This document shows positions 1-11,524 of a stretch of DNA of 64,000 nt, piece by piece. Below the pieces are notes generated by a model. The model was not told the DNA's origin, searched no databases, and saw only the letters and a program-made list of their open reading frames with translations. Position 1 is the first letter of the stretch, and each line of letters begins with the position of its first letter. The stretch lies in assembly GCA_018524725.1 (NCBI GenBank), contig JAEUWP010000599.1:62001-126000 (forward strand), read 5' to 3'. The position numbers and the translations under genes were made by a program. Source of the DNA: Podaxis mareebaensis (Eukaryota; Basidiomycota; Agaricomycetes; Agaricales; Agaricaceae).

Positions 1-1907
1 CGAGTAGAGCGGATGCGGACGTTTTGGAGTGTCGGCCGTTGCATGGCTAGCTTAGAGGGGTGGTGTATGGGTTTTGGAGGAGGGGAGCGTCAAGTAGAAG
101 TGGATTCGACCTCACCTATTTAAAGATCTCAGTCTACGATAGAGCCGCAGGGACGACCGAGGAACGGCTTTGCGAATTCAGCAATTATTTTTTGTCGTTT
201 GTATTACATTAAGTAGTCCACATGCGTAACCTTGAGATCCAGGGACTAGGACGTAAAGAAGCTTGTAGGGCGTTCGCACGATAGTTTACGGCCATCCAGA
301 TGCGAGTCGCTTGCAAAAGCAGAGCGGATAAGTCCAGAAGAAACCCATTTTAGTCTGTACCTGAGAAATTTGGGCCATCGAGATACTTGCCGACTTTAAC
401 TCTAAGTATCCCATGATCATGAGGTTATCTCAGATCAGTGATCTCCATGAAAACCCGATCCATAGTGTAATTGAACCGTAAACGCAAACATCGAATCAGA
501 TGTTTATGCGTCCGTCAAGCTGAATCAATGAGATCTGTACATTGGCCCCCGACAAAGCTAAAATTGCAACAATGCCATATGGACATCCCCATACGTTCAC
601 GGATGTGCCACATCCGCCGCTTACCGTGGACTAGTTTCGGTTTTGCACGTCAAACCTGTGCCCACGGAACATTTGGAGCCTTTAAAGAGCATCCGGTCAT
701 AGTGACACGTTATCCTACCGACCATGGGGTCGACCGGTTCGGTTCTGGGTAGGAGGGAGCAACTTGAGGTTGTTACCAGGCGACCGATTTCATGGATGGG
801 CACTGAACATCGAGGCCGAGTAAGCGGCTGATACGGAAATTTGATCAAACCAATCAGGTGAAGGTTGAACGGCAGATGAGGTGAAGTTTTATCGCATGCT
901 CGGTACCCTTAGGGTCTTACACGGACTGTTCCACGCGGATGTTAAGGCAAGACTATGCGATCAAATTCCTTGTACATAAGTGAGCGCAGTCGCACCATAA
1001 CGCTGGAAGGTATCAAGACCCTGTGTGTGTATTCTCTTTCTTTGTTCATCATGTGAGATTCTGTCTTAGTGCACGGAAATAAGTATGTACGGAAATCAAC
1101 CAGTGAATTCTAGATGTTCAGACCCAACCTCAACGGCATGTGCCTGTAAAGGGAACTTAGGTGCAGTAACGCGTGGTGGGAACGCACGGTGATATGTAAT
1201 TTGGGAATGGATAACATACTTCACTAGCTGCAATCCACAGATGTGAACCCTGTATTCTGAATGGTGAGACGTGTATCGTACCTGTCGTTATTTATGAGGG
1301 GACGGAAGATTCGGGGTGAAACTGAGCTATCGGTGTTACTTGAAACTGGAGTTTCGGCGGAGGGTTCATCAGGTTAATATCACGGATTGTTGATAATCCC
1401 GCCGATGCGTGCGCCATGATCCATCGTTGTTTGTGATTCCTAGGTAGCATGGAGGATGGAAGAAATCCCAGCATAGTTGCAGGGTGGAACTTGCCGCCTG
1501 CATGGCGTAGCGTGTGGGCGTCAAATTACTGATTGGCTTGACTATGATTAAGAGTATGGGTAGCAGTCCGTGTGAGCAGCGATGACATTCAGGAAAAAGT
1601 ACGAGAAGTAACGTGAAGTAGGCTGAAGTAGGTCTAACATATAAATGGAAATCTCCGACGAAACATCGATTTGAGGGTGCATAAGGCGACCTCCGTATGA
1701 TCGGTGAATGATCATCACTAATACCAGGAATGCGCCGAGTCCTTACCCGAAATCCGGGACAAAAGGAGGCACAAGAATCAAGAGCCCAGTTTTAATTATC
1801 CAGGCCAATGTATGGCGCTTGGTAAGAGCGAACACATCCAACGTGTTCGTCAATGAATTAGCGAGGTTAGATCGGGGGCACCGATGTAATGAGATCAATT
1901 CCCCGTT
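1..1907. other. gene-free stretch left of the J-protein gene
   Basis: Only short open frames without recognisable motifs occur here on either strand. The stretch lies downstream of the 3' end of the DNAJC11-type gene and may hold its 3' UTR. I see no tRNA, repeat or conserved coding exon. A gene beginning off the left edge cannot be excluded. Confidence 0.5.
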
Positions 1908-4266
1908 CTATTGACCATTAACTCGATGTTCTGTGAAGTCAAGTCAGAAGCAATCCAAGTGTTTGAGATATCACACGAACCTAAGAGGGGTAATACAGTA
2001 GGCAAGTAGTCAGGGATTTCTGCATAATGCATCTGTTCGCGGAAGAGATAACGAATGCGAAGAACCTTGGGTACAAAGGGTGCGGGGTCAAAGAAGCCCT
2101 GGACGCTTAACTATCCATCAGAAGCGGTGAGAAATCGAAGCAACACGAAAATTGGAGCGATTTACCTTGGCTTCTTCACCACCTGGAATATAGAGTTGCG
2201 AGTTTCTGACAAGGGCCTGAAGTGGTACCGTTACATCGAGTGTCAAATCCGATGCACCCTCTTCTTTTTCAATTGATCCATAGCTGGCTTCAAGAATGAC
2301 TAGGCCTGAAGAGCAGCTTGAGCTTGAAATCCGGGTCCATAAAAATGGATGCTAACCTTGTTTTGATTTTTCGGTTTGGTTGTGTTTTCGAGCAAGATCC
2401 TTCAGGAGGTTTTCCACCGCATTTCTCTCACGCCGTTCCTCTGATTCTTCCAGTGCCCTACGAGTGGAACGAAGATGGCTATGATGGCAATCTTAGTAAG
2501 GAAACAAGGGAAAGACATTCACACTTACGCAATCCTTTGGGTCCGCCGACGAGGAAGAACCACGAATCGATATAGAACGACGCCCAACACGGAGGGTAAC
2601 ACGGTCGTGCAAAGGGCTAGGGTACCATTGAACTCTGTCGACAAAACGATGGGGAGTGAGAGCCGCTGTTCCAAACGGGTCATCCTAAGAGGAGTGTCAG
2701 TGCATGGCTTTTTTGATAGATAGCCACGTACTCAAGTACAAAGACAATACCGGAACCTCCTAGCGTCGTCGTTGTGCTGATCTCAGTTGCTTTGGACGGT
2801 ATCGACCAGATTGCAGATAAAACCCAGTTGATACCGGTAAGGCCGAGGGTCAGCCCTGCCTTTAATGTCGTTCCTAGCTCAAGCAAATTCACGCCAAACT
2901 CCCCAACAAGTTTAGGATCGCCCTGTTCTAGATCTAAGCCATAGGATGTAAAGGTGACTCCTGTTTCTAACCCCGACAGAGAGCCCGAGGCTCCTGCAGG
3001 CCCTTCTTCATTGCCATGCCCAGCATGATTGGGCTTGAGGCCGAAGGGGGAGGGAGATGTCAGGCGAAGCTTAACGTGAGGCCGCTGCCCGGCATGAATG
3101 TCAATCGAAGCTTGTTCATTTCTCCTCCGAAATAATTTGCGGGTCAAACCGACGCTCAGCGCAGGGGGCAAAAGCAAGGGAGCACCTAGAGCAGCAGCCA
3201 CCTTGACAACTAAGGAATTCGTGCCGTCTTGATAGGAGCTTTCCAGCCTCGTTTGGAATGGGAATCCAAAATGAACGACGGCCTTCGACAATTAGCCTAA
3301 TGTAGAGGGTACTCATGGCATCAGAATAACTCACTAAGCTCGATAAACGAGGGGAGAATTGGTGTTGGACCGTTCCACTAAGATCAAGACGATGGACGCG
3401 ATTTCTAACTTGTACCCCAAAGCTAATCGTGGTTTTCTCATTGACCCTTTTCTAGACTCAGTGAGTATCTGGGCAAGTTTCCAACGGTCGAAGAGAGAAA
3501 TCTGACCTGGACGTCGTGCCGGAGCGAATAACTTGCAAATCCAACACTAGTAATTCGATCCAGAACCGAGATACGTGCTTGCGGATTCTGGAATAACGGT
3601 GTGGCGTTTACGATGCAGTTCAGGGTGCCCTTGGGCAGCAAAATCTTCCCCTGTCGATGTCGCTGCAGTTCACCCTTCACATTGGAAAAGACTTCCCGCA
3701 ACTGTACACAAATAAGGTAAGGCATGGGGTAATAAGTGTGTCACGTACATCTTCTATAGACTTTGAGCGAATGCCTTCTGGCCATTTGACAGACAACCCT
3801 TCATTGCCTAGACAGAAGAGGTTCAACAAAAACGAAAGAATTCGAAAGTATACGACGTACCTAGTTGATCATAAACCTCACTTTACTAACATAAGATCCA
3901 TGCCAGTCCTTCACGAAAAATGAGCGTACCGAAGAAATGGGTCGGACAAGACTTTTTGTCAAAATTTAATCAGAGTAGGCTTGAGGCGACAAATAATGCA
4001 ACTGACCTTGATATGCCTTCTGTATTTTCAAGAAGTTCCGAGTAGCAACTTCCTTTGCTTGGTCATCTTGTTGCTTGTCTGGATGGAATACGAGGGAAAG
4101 AGTGCGGTATCGTTCATGCACCTCGCTCTGGGGGGCGCCTTTGCTGAGGTTTAGAACGTGACTGGAGAAAAGCAGAAATCAGGAGGTGTACAAAGTATTC
4201 GGTCTATTGTACTCACTATAGATAGTCGTCCTCGTAATGTTCTGTGACTTCTTGTGGAGAACTCAT
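1908..4266 (-). CDS. DNAJC11: DNAJC11-type J-domain protein (mitochondrial membrane/cristae organisation family)
   Basis: Multi-exon gene read right to left. Exon 1 begins at the ATG at 4264-4266 (MSSPQEVTEHYEDDYLY). The J domain follows: RYRTLSLVFHPDKQQ with an intact HPD motif, then AYQVLSDPFLREVYDQLG. After it come the family's linker (LPKGTLNCIVNATPLF) and a long beta-rich middle region (about 3291-2680). A charged coiled-coil stretch (RRALEESEERRERNAVE) and the C-terminal DUF3395-like block (LTLDVTVPLQALV, then VQGFFDPAPFVPKVL and REQMHYAEIPDYLP) complete it. The last exon, after an intron ending near 1928, gives LLEHRVNGQ and a stop at 1908-1910, which fits the usual short family tail better than reading through to 1895. 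In animals DNAJC11 associates with the MICOS/SAM complexes of mitochondria; the same role here is inferred. The J-domain part is split by two tiny exons (see findings). Some middle exon borders are approximate. Confidence 0.9.
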
Positions 4267-4371
4267 CTGAAGTCCGACATGTAGCCCCGAAGCGCGCTCT
4301 GAGGGAAAAGGTGCACGACGTGTCAGATCAAAGTCAAACAGAGGACGCCAACGTGACACAACACTGAGTAT

Positions 4372-4377
4372 CACGTG
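4372..4377. promoter_or_regulatory. E-box (CACGTG) upstream of the J-protein gene
   Basis: TCACGTG lies 106 bp upstream of the DNAJC11-type start codon. The same core occurs about 160 bp upstream of the MUTYH and ENP2 start codons in this window. The palindrome is seen directly. A regulatory role through a bHLH or Cbf1-like factor is inference. Confidence 0.35.
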
Positions 4378-4667
4378 GTCTCAGATTGAGATCAATTCCA
4401 TCTCTATAATATTAGCGAGGCGCGGTATGCATAAGTCAAGGCCAAGCGATCTGAGTTAATACATATACAGAGCCCCAGTAGCTTCATATTGTTTTCCTCC
4501 GGCCTCTAGACTCACGATGGAGGACCATCGTTCATGAGTGGACCGGATAGATACACTAGCAATGTTGAGCATTTCTCGACGTATAGATGGTTGGGGCTCA
4601 TATACCAAACTTGCTCCGGGGAAAGTGTATATCGCAAAACGGCCGATGGCACCTCCGTCCTTGGGAG

Positions 4668-6816
4668 TTATAACTGCTTGGCAGATTCAAGTGTTTCCGC
4701 GTCTCTCTCCCAAAAATTTTTTGCCGCACTCCACACTTTCAGGGCGCCCGTTCCCATGCTGTGTTTCGGCGTACGTCCGGTCAGTCATCTACTGCAAAGA
4801 GTTATACAGTTGCACCTACTTAGCGCCTGCCACTTCGGTTAGAGGAGTCCACATCTTCTCGGTAGTTGGGATCAAACCCTCTTGAGAACCCTTTCGGCAA
4901 ACACTTTGCTTCCCTCGCTGCTTGAAAGGTTTCTCGAGCGGCCCGTTTGACTTGGATTTCCGGCTCAGCTCAGGCGGTTTGGTGCCTCCCGTCATCAACA
5001 TCCAAACCACCCTATAAGTCTTCTTGATGTGCGAAAAAACATGGGAAACATCCCCAATCATGGATATTCTTGTCACCTGAACTTCTCTGGTACCACTGCC
5101 GCAGTCCTCTCGCGATGGCAAGTGGCGAGGTTCGCTAAAGTCCTGGCCAAGAAGCTCACCGGCGAGTTCGAGTGATGTTGCTCTGACGGCCTGTTCTGAC
5201 ATACTTTTGGAGACGTTGACTGATGCGGCAAAGTCATACAATCCAGCGAGCAAACCTGTGCACGGCCCGTCAGATATTTGGGTTAACCACAGACGTGAAA
5301 AACATACCAGTTTCGGGTCTTCTAATAAGTAAGAAGAACCTCTGCTGGGAAGACATGTCACGGCGCCACTCGACTACGTTGACAATATCCAACTCTTCTC
5401 TGGCCTTCTTGCGGTCGACCTTCATTGGGAATGCAGTGACTTTCCATTCCATTGTCATGGGCTCACAAATGCCACAAGCATCTTCAATATCTGGAAGCGG
5501 CTGTGGCCTGGCATGAAGGCGATTCTCGGCAATAAGCGGGAGAGAGGGACTCACCAAAGTCTCCGGGTGATGGGCCAGAGAATAAGCGGAACACCAAGGT
5601 TGCAGTGGACACGTGTCGCATAATGGCTCTCGTACTTTACAGACGGTGCTTCCAAGTTCAATCAAAGCTTGGTTAATATCGCCGGGGTGTGGCGCAGCAC
5701 CCCCATCGCCTGATGAATGTCAATCACAGGAATACGGTAAGGCAAAGTCAGAAGACAGGAAATATAACTTCTCACCTTCTTGCACCATAAGGCTTGCGGC
5801 GTCCCAGAGAATGTCTAACGTCGCCTTCGCTTTTGGAGGTGCATGAAGTGCGAGAAGTCGACTGAGCAACCGATGAACGTTTCCATCAAGCTGTCTCTCA
5901 TGTTGACGCGACTTCCTAAAAATAGAAGAATCTTGTCACTTACGACAGGAACTCGTTCACCATACGCTATAGAACAGATAGCTCCGGCGCTATATCGGCC
6001 AATCCCAGGAATCTTTTCCTGCATTTCTTTCGCATTGTCCGGAAGTCTTCCGCCGAGCTCCTTAACAACTTTCTTCGCCCCTTCGAGCATACGACTAGCC
6101 CTGCTATAATATCCAAGTCCTTTCCACAACGCATTGACTTGATCCACGTTTGCTTTAGCCTAAAAGGTTATTCGTAACTCGGCCACGCGCACAAGCTAAG
6201 CACACCCACAAGGTCTCTCAGGGTGGGAAAACTATGACGAACCCTATCAGGTCACGCAGAACCGACTAGTAGAAAAGTTGGTAGGGGAAACCTTACGTTT
6301 CCATCCAGCGGTTGTAATAAGGTATAACCGTGGCTACTTGAGTTTGCTGCAACATGACTTCGGATACCCACACCTACACACGAGTGAGATTCAACGGGGT
6401 TCGAGATATAGACACTTTACCTCGTATGCCCGCTGCGAACGTTCCTCCAGTCCACGAGAAAAGCTGGATGGCTTGCGCCACGGCATACCACGCAGATCGT
6501 GGACGGTAGCGAACCAGTCCAATAATGCAGTGCGTAGGGAGCCGACAGACTGGATTGAATGTCGAGATCTGGGGTGTACGGAATCCCTGGCCTCGGGAAT
6601 CCCTTCGCAACTCTGGGCGGGCTCCCGTATTTGAGCTTCTGTCTTTCTTTTCTTCCTCGCAGCAGATTTTTTTGCGCCCAGCTTCTTTGAGCTCTTTGCC
6701 TTCCTTGACGCGTTCTCCCAATCATCTGAGTCGGAGTTGGACGATAATAATAAATCATCCTCATCGTCCCACTGGTCTTCTGATCGTGATCGGGAGGCGC
6801 GGCGTTTGAACACCAT
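4668..6816 (-). CDS. MUTYH: A/G-specific adenine DNA glycosylase (MutY/MUTYH)
   Basis: Removes adenine mispaired with 8-oxoguanine in base-excision repair, in nucleus and possibly mitochondria. The start at 6816 gives a basic, Ser/Asp-rich N-terminus (MVFKRRASRSRSEDQWDDED) typical of a nuclear extension. The catalytic core follows: WFATVHDLRGMPWR, then VWVSEVMLQQTQVATVIPYY with the catalytic Glu. The helix-hairpin-helix is KIPGIGRYSAGAICSIAYG and the catalytic Asp lies in VLDGNVHRL, restored by removing an intron at about 5890-5945. The iron-sulfur loop has spacing C-x6-C-x2-C-x5-C (CKVREPLCDTCPLQPWC). The C-terminal NUDIX-like 8-oxoG recognition domain contains GDVSHVFSHIKKTYRVVW. A final intron joins TEVAGA to NMGTGALKVW, moving the stop from 4816 to 4668-4670; this matches the family's C-terminus. 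All key residues are present, so an active enzyme is expected. Confidence 0.95.
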
Positions 6817-6975
6817 CGAAGTACGGCAGCGATAACAACCACAGTAATATATAAGGCTTGCAACACTTCCTTGGTGCCCTTAGGTTGGGTACAGTTAGGG
6901 TGAGGGTGGTGCTATCGTGGAAGTAGACAGAGCGCGTTTCTGGCCAGGGCTGAACTAACATGGTCGTGTTTCAGT

Positions 6976-6981
6976 CACGTG
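6976..6981. promoter_or_regulatory. E-box (AGTCACGTGACT palindrome) upstream of MUTYH
   Basis: A perfect 12-bp palindrome containing CACGTG lies 160 bp upstream of the MUTYH start codon. It resembles binding sites of bHLH/bHLH-Zip factors. The motif is seen; its function is inferred. Confidence 0.4.
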
Positions 6982-9900
6982 ACTTTGGAGATGTCCCTCA
7001 ATATCCGGTTCTTAATTATTTTTACCCCTTTCCTCATCTCCTACCCCCTTCGTGAGTCACTCCATAGGCGTTATGAATGCTGATCTAGCCTCTTACGCAG
7101 TTCCCGCGACAAGCTTCTGCTCTCATGACTCCGCCACAACCTCTGAACTTGGCGTAAATCCAACATGGCAACCCGAGTCTCGAGAGTCAGGAAGTAGCGG
7201 TTCGCTTACTACCGCGCTCTCACAGAAGAACCAGCCCGAGTTCCTTCGTTCGTTACTCCCCCCCTTCGACAATATGAATATTGCTATGACAATCGAGCGA
7301 ATCAATATTACTCAACTCCTAGTAGCTACGCACTCCAGCCAAACCTAGGACAATTTGAACGGTAAAGGTTGATGGGTGCGGTTACGCCACACTTCGACGC
7401 ATGCCACACGTATCGGTAATAATCGGTAATGAAACCGAGATTCAAAGCACATGAATCATTACCGATCCAACTCAGAAACTCTCACTCATATGGAACAAGG
7501 TCAACTGGGAACTGATTTCCCCTTACGAGTGCTGGATCGTCTCTTGGACAATGTTCCTCCCACTCTGTATGCACCACATAATCAACCCGCAACCGTATCC
7601 CCATCCTATGCTTTCCAGGGCCTGAAAATCCGAGGTCCTCCAGGACCAAAATCCGTGATGGTTTATATGTTCCCTGGACGGCCTAGGCGTTTCATCAGCG
7701 GACGTCCCGACCACTGTCGATGGGACTCCTGACATGACCTGGGATACAACTTGTCCCACTCCATCAGCATCCGGAAACAACCACTACAGCTCCCTAACCA
7801 CCACAAAAGCCTCCCTTACAAACTGCCTCATGGATTCTAGCAATATTCTCCGTTGACAGTTCCCCGTTTCTTTGTAAACCACGGTGCTCGTTCTATCCCC
7901 TTTCTTGCTTTCTCATGAGCCAGCGTCTCAGTGGAAGATCAAAGATGATCAGTATCCTCTCGTAATTCCGAGTATTCTGTCATCCTATCTTCGCATTTCA
8001 AGCTTGCGGTGTTACTGCTTTCCTCAGGTTCCCAAGGTGTGCTTCTCATGCGTTTTTGCTGATCGCTACTACCAAAAGATCCTCGGCCTTTCAAATCTCC
8101 CAGGTGCGATACACTGGTCTGTCAATCTCATCAGTCCTTTGCTAGAACGGCGATTAGACCCCAGGCGACGTATTTCTACGTATCGTCACCCCCGAAGTAA
8201 TCCCACACACAACCCTTGCTCTCCTCGTGCGTCAATTATACTGAGGTTCCTGTGCGCCTGGCCAATCTTCTGGGTCCTGTTTACACTCTGAAATACTCTC
8301 TTCCTTCCCTGACTTGGACTGAACCAGTTCACATCCACGGACGCGGGTTCTACTTTTAGGCCACCCAATTTGCGAGCCGGGCTCAGATTTATGCTGTTTC
8401 GATTACTCGGTGGTTCAGGTCGTCCCTAGGTTGTCTTTGGCTTATGAGCCAGGGAGATCGAACACCCCGAAACGCACCGAATACCACGCGACAATGTTAC
8501 TTGCATCCCTTATTCGTATTCTGATCTCACGAAGGCCGAAAAAGCGTTGGGTGCACAATCTGGGCTCCTTTAACCCGACACAACCGGTATATCCAGTATT
8601 TAGAACGCCGGCATGACATTTTTGTTGGGGCCTACACCCAGTCAAGTCAGGATGAAACCGACACCCGGAAAGTAAACCTATTCATAGAGTTTCATGACCT
8701 GTCGAAGTCGATCCATTTGAAGGAGGAGGATGACAGCTTCTTCCTGATGGTGGCGTTTCGAAAGAAAAGAAAAAGAAAAAAAAAAGCTTGGACGCCTTGT
8801 CCACCTGCGGCGCTGCCCCTAAGTCGGTCGAGTGAGGCTCTTTCTCGTAACCACTCTATGCGCTTGGCGGTACACTTTAATATGAAGCAACCTCAAGCAC
8901 GATGATTCCATATAAGTGATCGGCGACGGGCAAAGCCCGATAAAGTTTTGTTCGGTATCTTCGGAGCGTTCTAATGAAGTGAGTGGCGAGTAAGGAGTAA
9001 TATATGCGCGCTGATGGGCGCAGGGCAAGAAAATATTGTGATTCAGAAGTTCTTGGTGGCGAGACGTGACTAGACCACTTGTTCTCGTCCATGTTCTGCG
9101 CAACTAGGATTTGATTTCTCGTCTGTTCCAGGCCTCTCGCTTCCCTTCTCATGCACTACAATCCAGAAGTTCTTGGGGATAATCTGATCAAACGTTTTCA
9201 GTGGTACCCTTCGTGATATTTTAGTCTAGCCGAATAAAAACGTCAGAATTGACCACTTGAATCATTGACTTGTAAATCCCGATCAAATTTGCCCATACAC
9301 ATCTAATTTCTTCTCTGAACGTTTTACAACAGGGGACGTATGGAGACAGAGAGCTCCAGGAAATCAGAAGCTAGATAGTTATCACCCGATCTCTTCACTG
9401 CCCCCATCATCAAGTCAGGTCGACGCAGGTTTCACCGGTGGATTTGTTGACTTTGCCGTTAGGAACATGGGTAAAGTTTAGACCTTAACCTCTGAAACGC
9501 TTGTAAATGTTTCGGTCAAAATAACCTTCATACTGTTGGGTATTCTGGGTTACACGACCCCTCTGTCAAACATCACGGCAGTGACAGAATCATTTATACC
9601 TTATACTTAGCATACACACGAATACTTGGAATCCTAACAGGCGTGTAGAGTTCTGATTCTTCTCAAATGCAGCCTTATGCACGATGTAAATCCCGCTCTT
9701 CTTTCGAATGAATCAACAGTGGCGGCATCTGATGGAACATGCGACTGACAGACCAGAAAAGAAGCACAAGATGGTGTGGCAGGACTCAGGCCTCAGGTTC
9801 GAGGCTGACAGTACTTTGTCCCGAAAATAAAACTGGAATGCTTATGGCCGAGAGGGGCCGTCCTTAATATAGGGTTCCAGTGGAAACAGGTGTGAGGAGC

Positions 9901-10239
9901 AAGAATTTATATGGACTTAACGTCTAATCAGCGAGGATCTACTGCTTCGAAACCAGAGGCGCCGGCGGTGAATCTATATCAATGATAAGAAAAGTGGTTG
10001 ATCAGTTCCTGGAGAGTTTATAAGCCGTTTCAACAAGCAGTAGATCAAGGGACCAATAAGTCCCAAGGAGAAAGAAAAAGCTTCTGCGAGAAGATGATTT
10101 GCAGTTTTATGGCACTGGGTAAGGACTCTAGAACATGAGGGGAACACGAAACACGATATCTCATTTTCAAAATCACCCAATCACATACATGCAATCACCG
10201 CGGTAATAAGCACCAAACGAAGATGAAAAGAGTGCCCCA
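6982..10239. other. 3.3-kb region without a supportable gene; possible decayed coding traces
   Basis: No recognisable protein motif, tRNA or repeat pair was found. Between about 7050 and 8790 on the plus strand there are protein-like stretches in several frames (for example around 7450-7730, 8240-8350 and 8650-8800) broken by stops and frame changes. An A-rich tract lies at about 8759-8786. This could be a degraded gene or retroposed copy, or chance. The rest, 8800-10239, shows only short open frames. Confidence 0.35.
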
Positions 10240-11397
10240 TTAAAATGTCTTCTTTTTCTCGTCAACCGAGAGACCACCAGGTCCCATGTTGACAAGGAGG
10301 ATAAGACCGCCAACAATAGCTGCACAACGTTAGTTAGACGCTCAACACCAAGTGAAGAAGAATGCAATTCTCTACTCACATAGCGTTTGGAAGAAGTCAT
10401 ACTTCAAGAAATCCCTTCCGGGATGCGCAGAGTGGACAGCCCACCAGTTGTTGGCGAAAACGTTGAAGATACTCAACACTACCACCAAGAATGCAGCAGA
10501 CCATTTGGCCTTGAAGCCAATGGCGACCATGACACAAGCGGCGAGACCGATGGTGGAAACGAAGACACGGCCGAGGCTCCATTCACCTTGGATGATAAAC
10601 CCAAGGAAGAGGAATATCAAAAGGACACGACCAGCAAGAAGGAAACTGACCACATATTTAGTAACTGTACCAGGAAGGAATCATGGGGACGTACTATTTC
10701 CTACGATCATTTTCCGAGAGCGTTGGAAGACCGGCGAACACTGATTTACGGGAGACCATCGAGTCGCTGAAGACCATGAAGAGACCGCCAATGACGCTAA
10801 GATTGCGGAGGAAGAAGTTCAAGTCGAAGATGAGACCATAACCGAAACCTTGAATGATGACGACACCAAGAAGACCAGCGACAGCGTATTCTGTGAAGCG
10901 CTTCAAGATAACTGCGGAAGATCCTGCAGACATGACCTATGACGGTAGTTTGAGAACCCTGGGGTCCTAAGCTCAGACTCTCCGACTTACGATGACGTTA
11001 AGAATTAGGAAGAGGTGGGAGATGCCCCAAGGGAACTTTCGGTGTCTATAATGATGATAGAGCGAATTGGAACTCAATAATAGCGGGCCAAATAAGTTGA
11101 TTCATACTGTTGCAAGTACCACAGCTGGTCGCCCCATTGGGAAACAATCCTGAGCGCATCCTCCAAAAAGGTCACAACAATCAAGAAACGCCCAATCGCC
11201 GGCAAGTGAGGTTTCAAAGGTTGCGAGTGTATTTCGATATTGTCTTCAATCTGTTTGCTAATAGCGCGGATTTTCTCGAGTGGGTCATCTGGGTCGGCGG
11301 CTCTATAGCCCGAAGATGGCCTAGAGTTGGACAGGCCATGAGGGTCAACGTTGTAAGAGCTGGATTGAGGGCGCGCTATGCTGATTCTTGAGGACAT
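10240..11397 (-). CDS. ERV29: SURF4/Erv29-family ER-Golgi cargo receptor
   Basis: Polytopic membrane receptor that loads soluble secretory cargo into COPII vesicles and cycles between ER and Golgi. The start at 11397 gives a Ser-rich cytosolic N-terminus. Then come PLEKIRAISKQIEDNIE, RFLIVVTFLEDALRIVSQW, HRKFPWGISHLFLILNVI, YAVAGLLGVVIIQGFGYG, IFDLNFFLRNLSVIGGL and FAGLPTLSENDRRK. The tail includes LAGRVLLIFLFLGFI, GFKAKWSAAFLVVVLS and HPGRDFLKYDFFQTL. The last exon reads VGGLILLVNMGPGGLSVDEK and ends KKTF-stop, a dilysine KKxx-type ER-retrieval signal as expected for SURF4. Exons are separated by short introns near 10320-10370, 10650-10695, 10935-10990 and 11050-11110. Near-complete similarity to the family makes this a confident call. 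Confidence 0.96.
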
Positions 11398-11472
11398 GGT
11401 GGTAGAGGTTGAGACTGGTAGAACCGTTTGGTTAAACGACTAACGTGTCAAAAGGTCACGACGTGGCGGTTA

Positions 11473-11524
11473 GCTTACGTAAGCATGATACTAGTTCCCT
11501 TGCGGACGTCGACGTTTCACGTCA
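11473..11524. promoter_or_regulatory. bZIP-type sites upstream of SURF4/Erv29
   Basis: GCTTACGTAAGC, a perfect 12-bp palindrome with a TTACGTAA bZIP core, lies at 11473-11484. TCACGTCA (reverse TGACGTGA, resembling an unfolded-protein-response element) lies at 11517-11524. They are about 76 and 120 bp upstream of the SURF4/Erv29 start. ERV29 is a secretory-pathway gene for which stress induction would make sense. The motifs are seen; the regulator is inferred. Confidence 0.35.

Noticed and set aside
9040..9180. CAGAAGTTCTTGG occurring twice as a possible repeat element
   Set aside because: Only about 13 bp are shared, without extended similarity.
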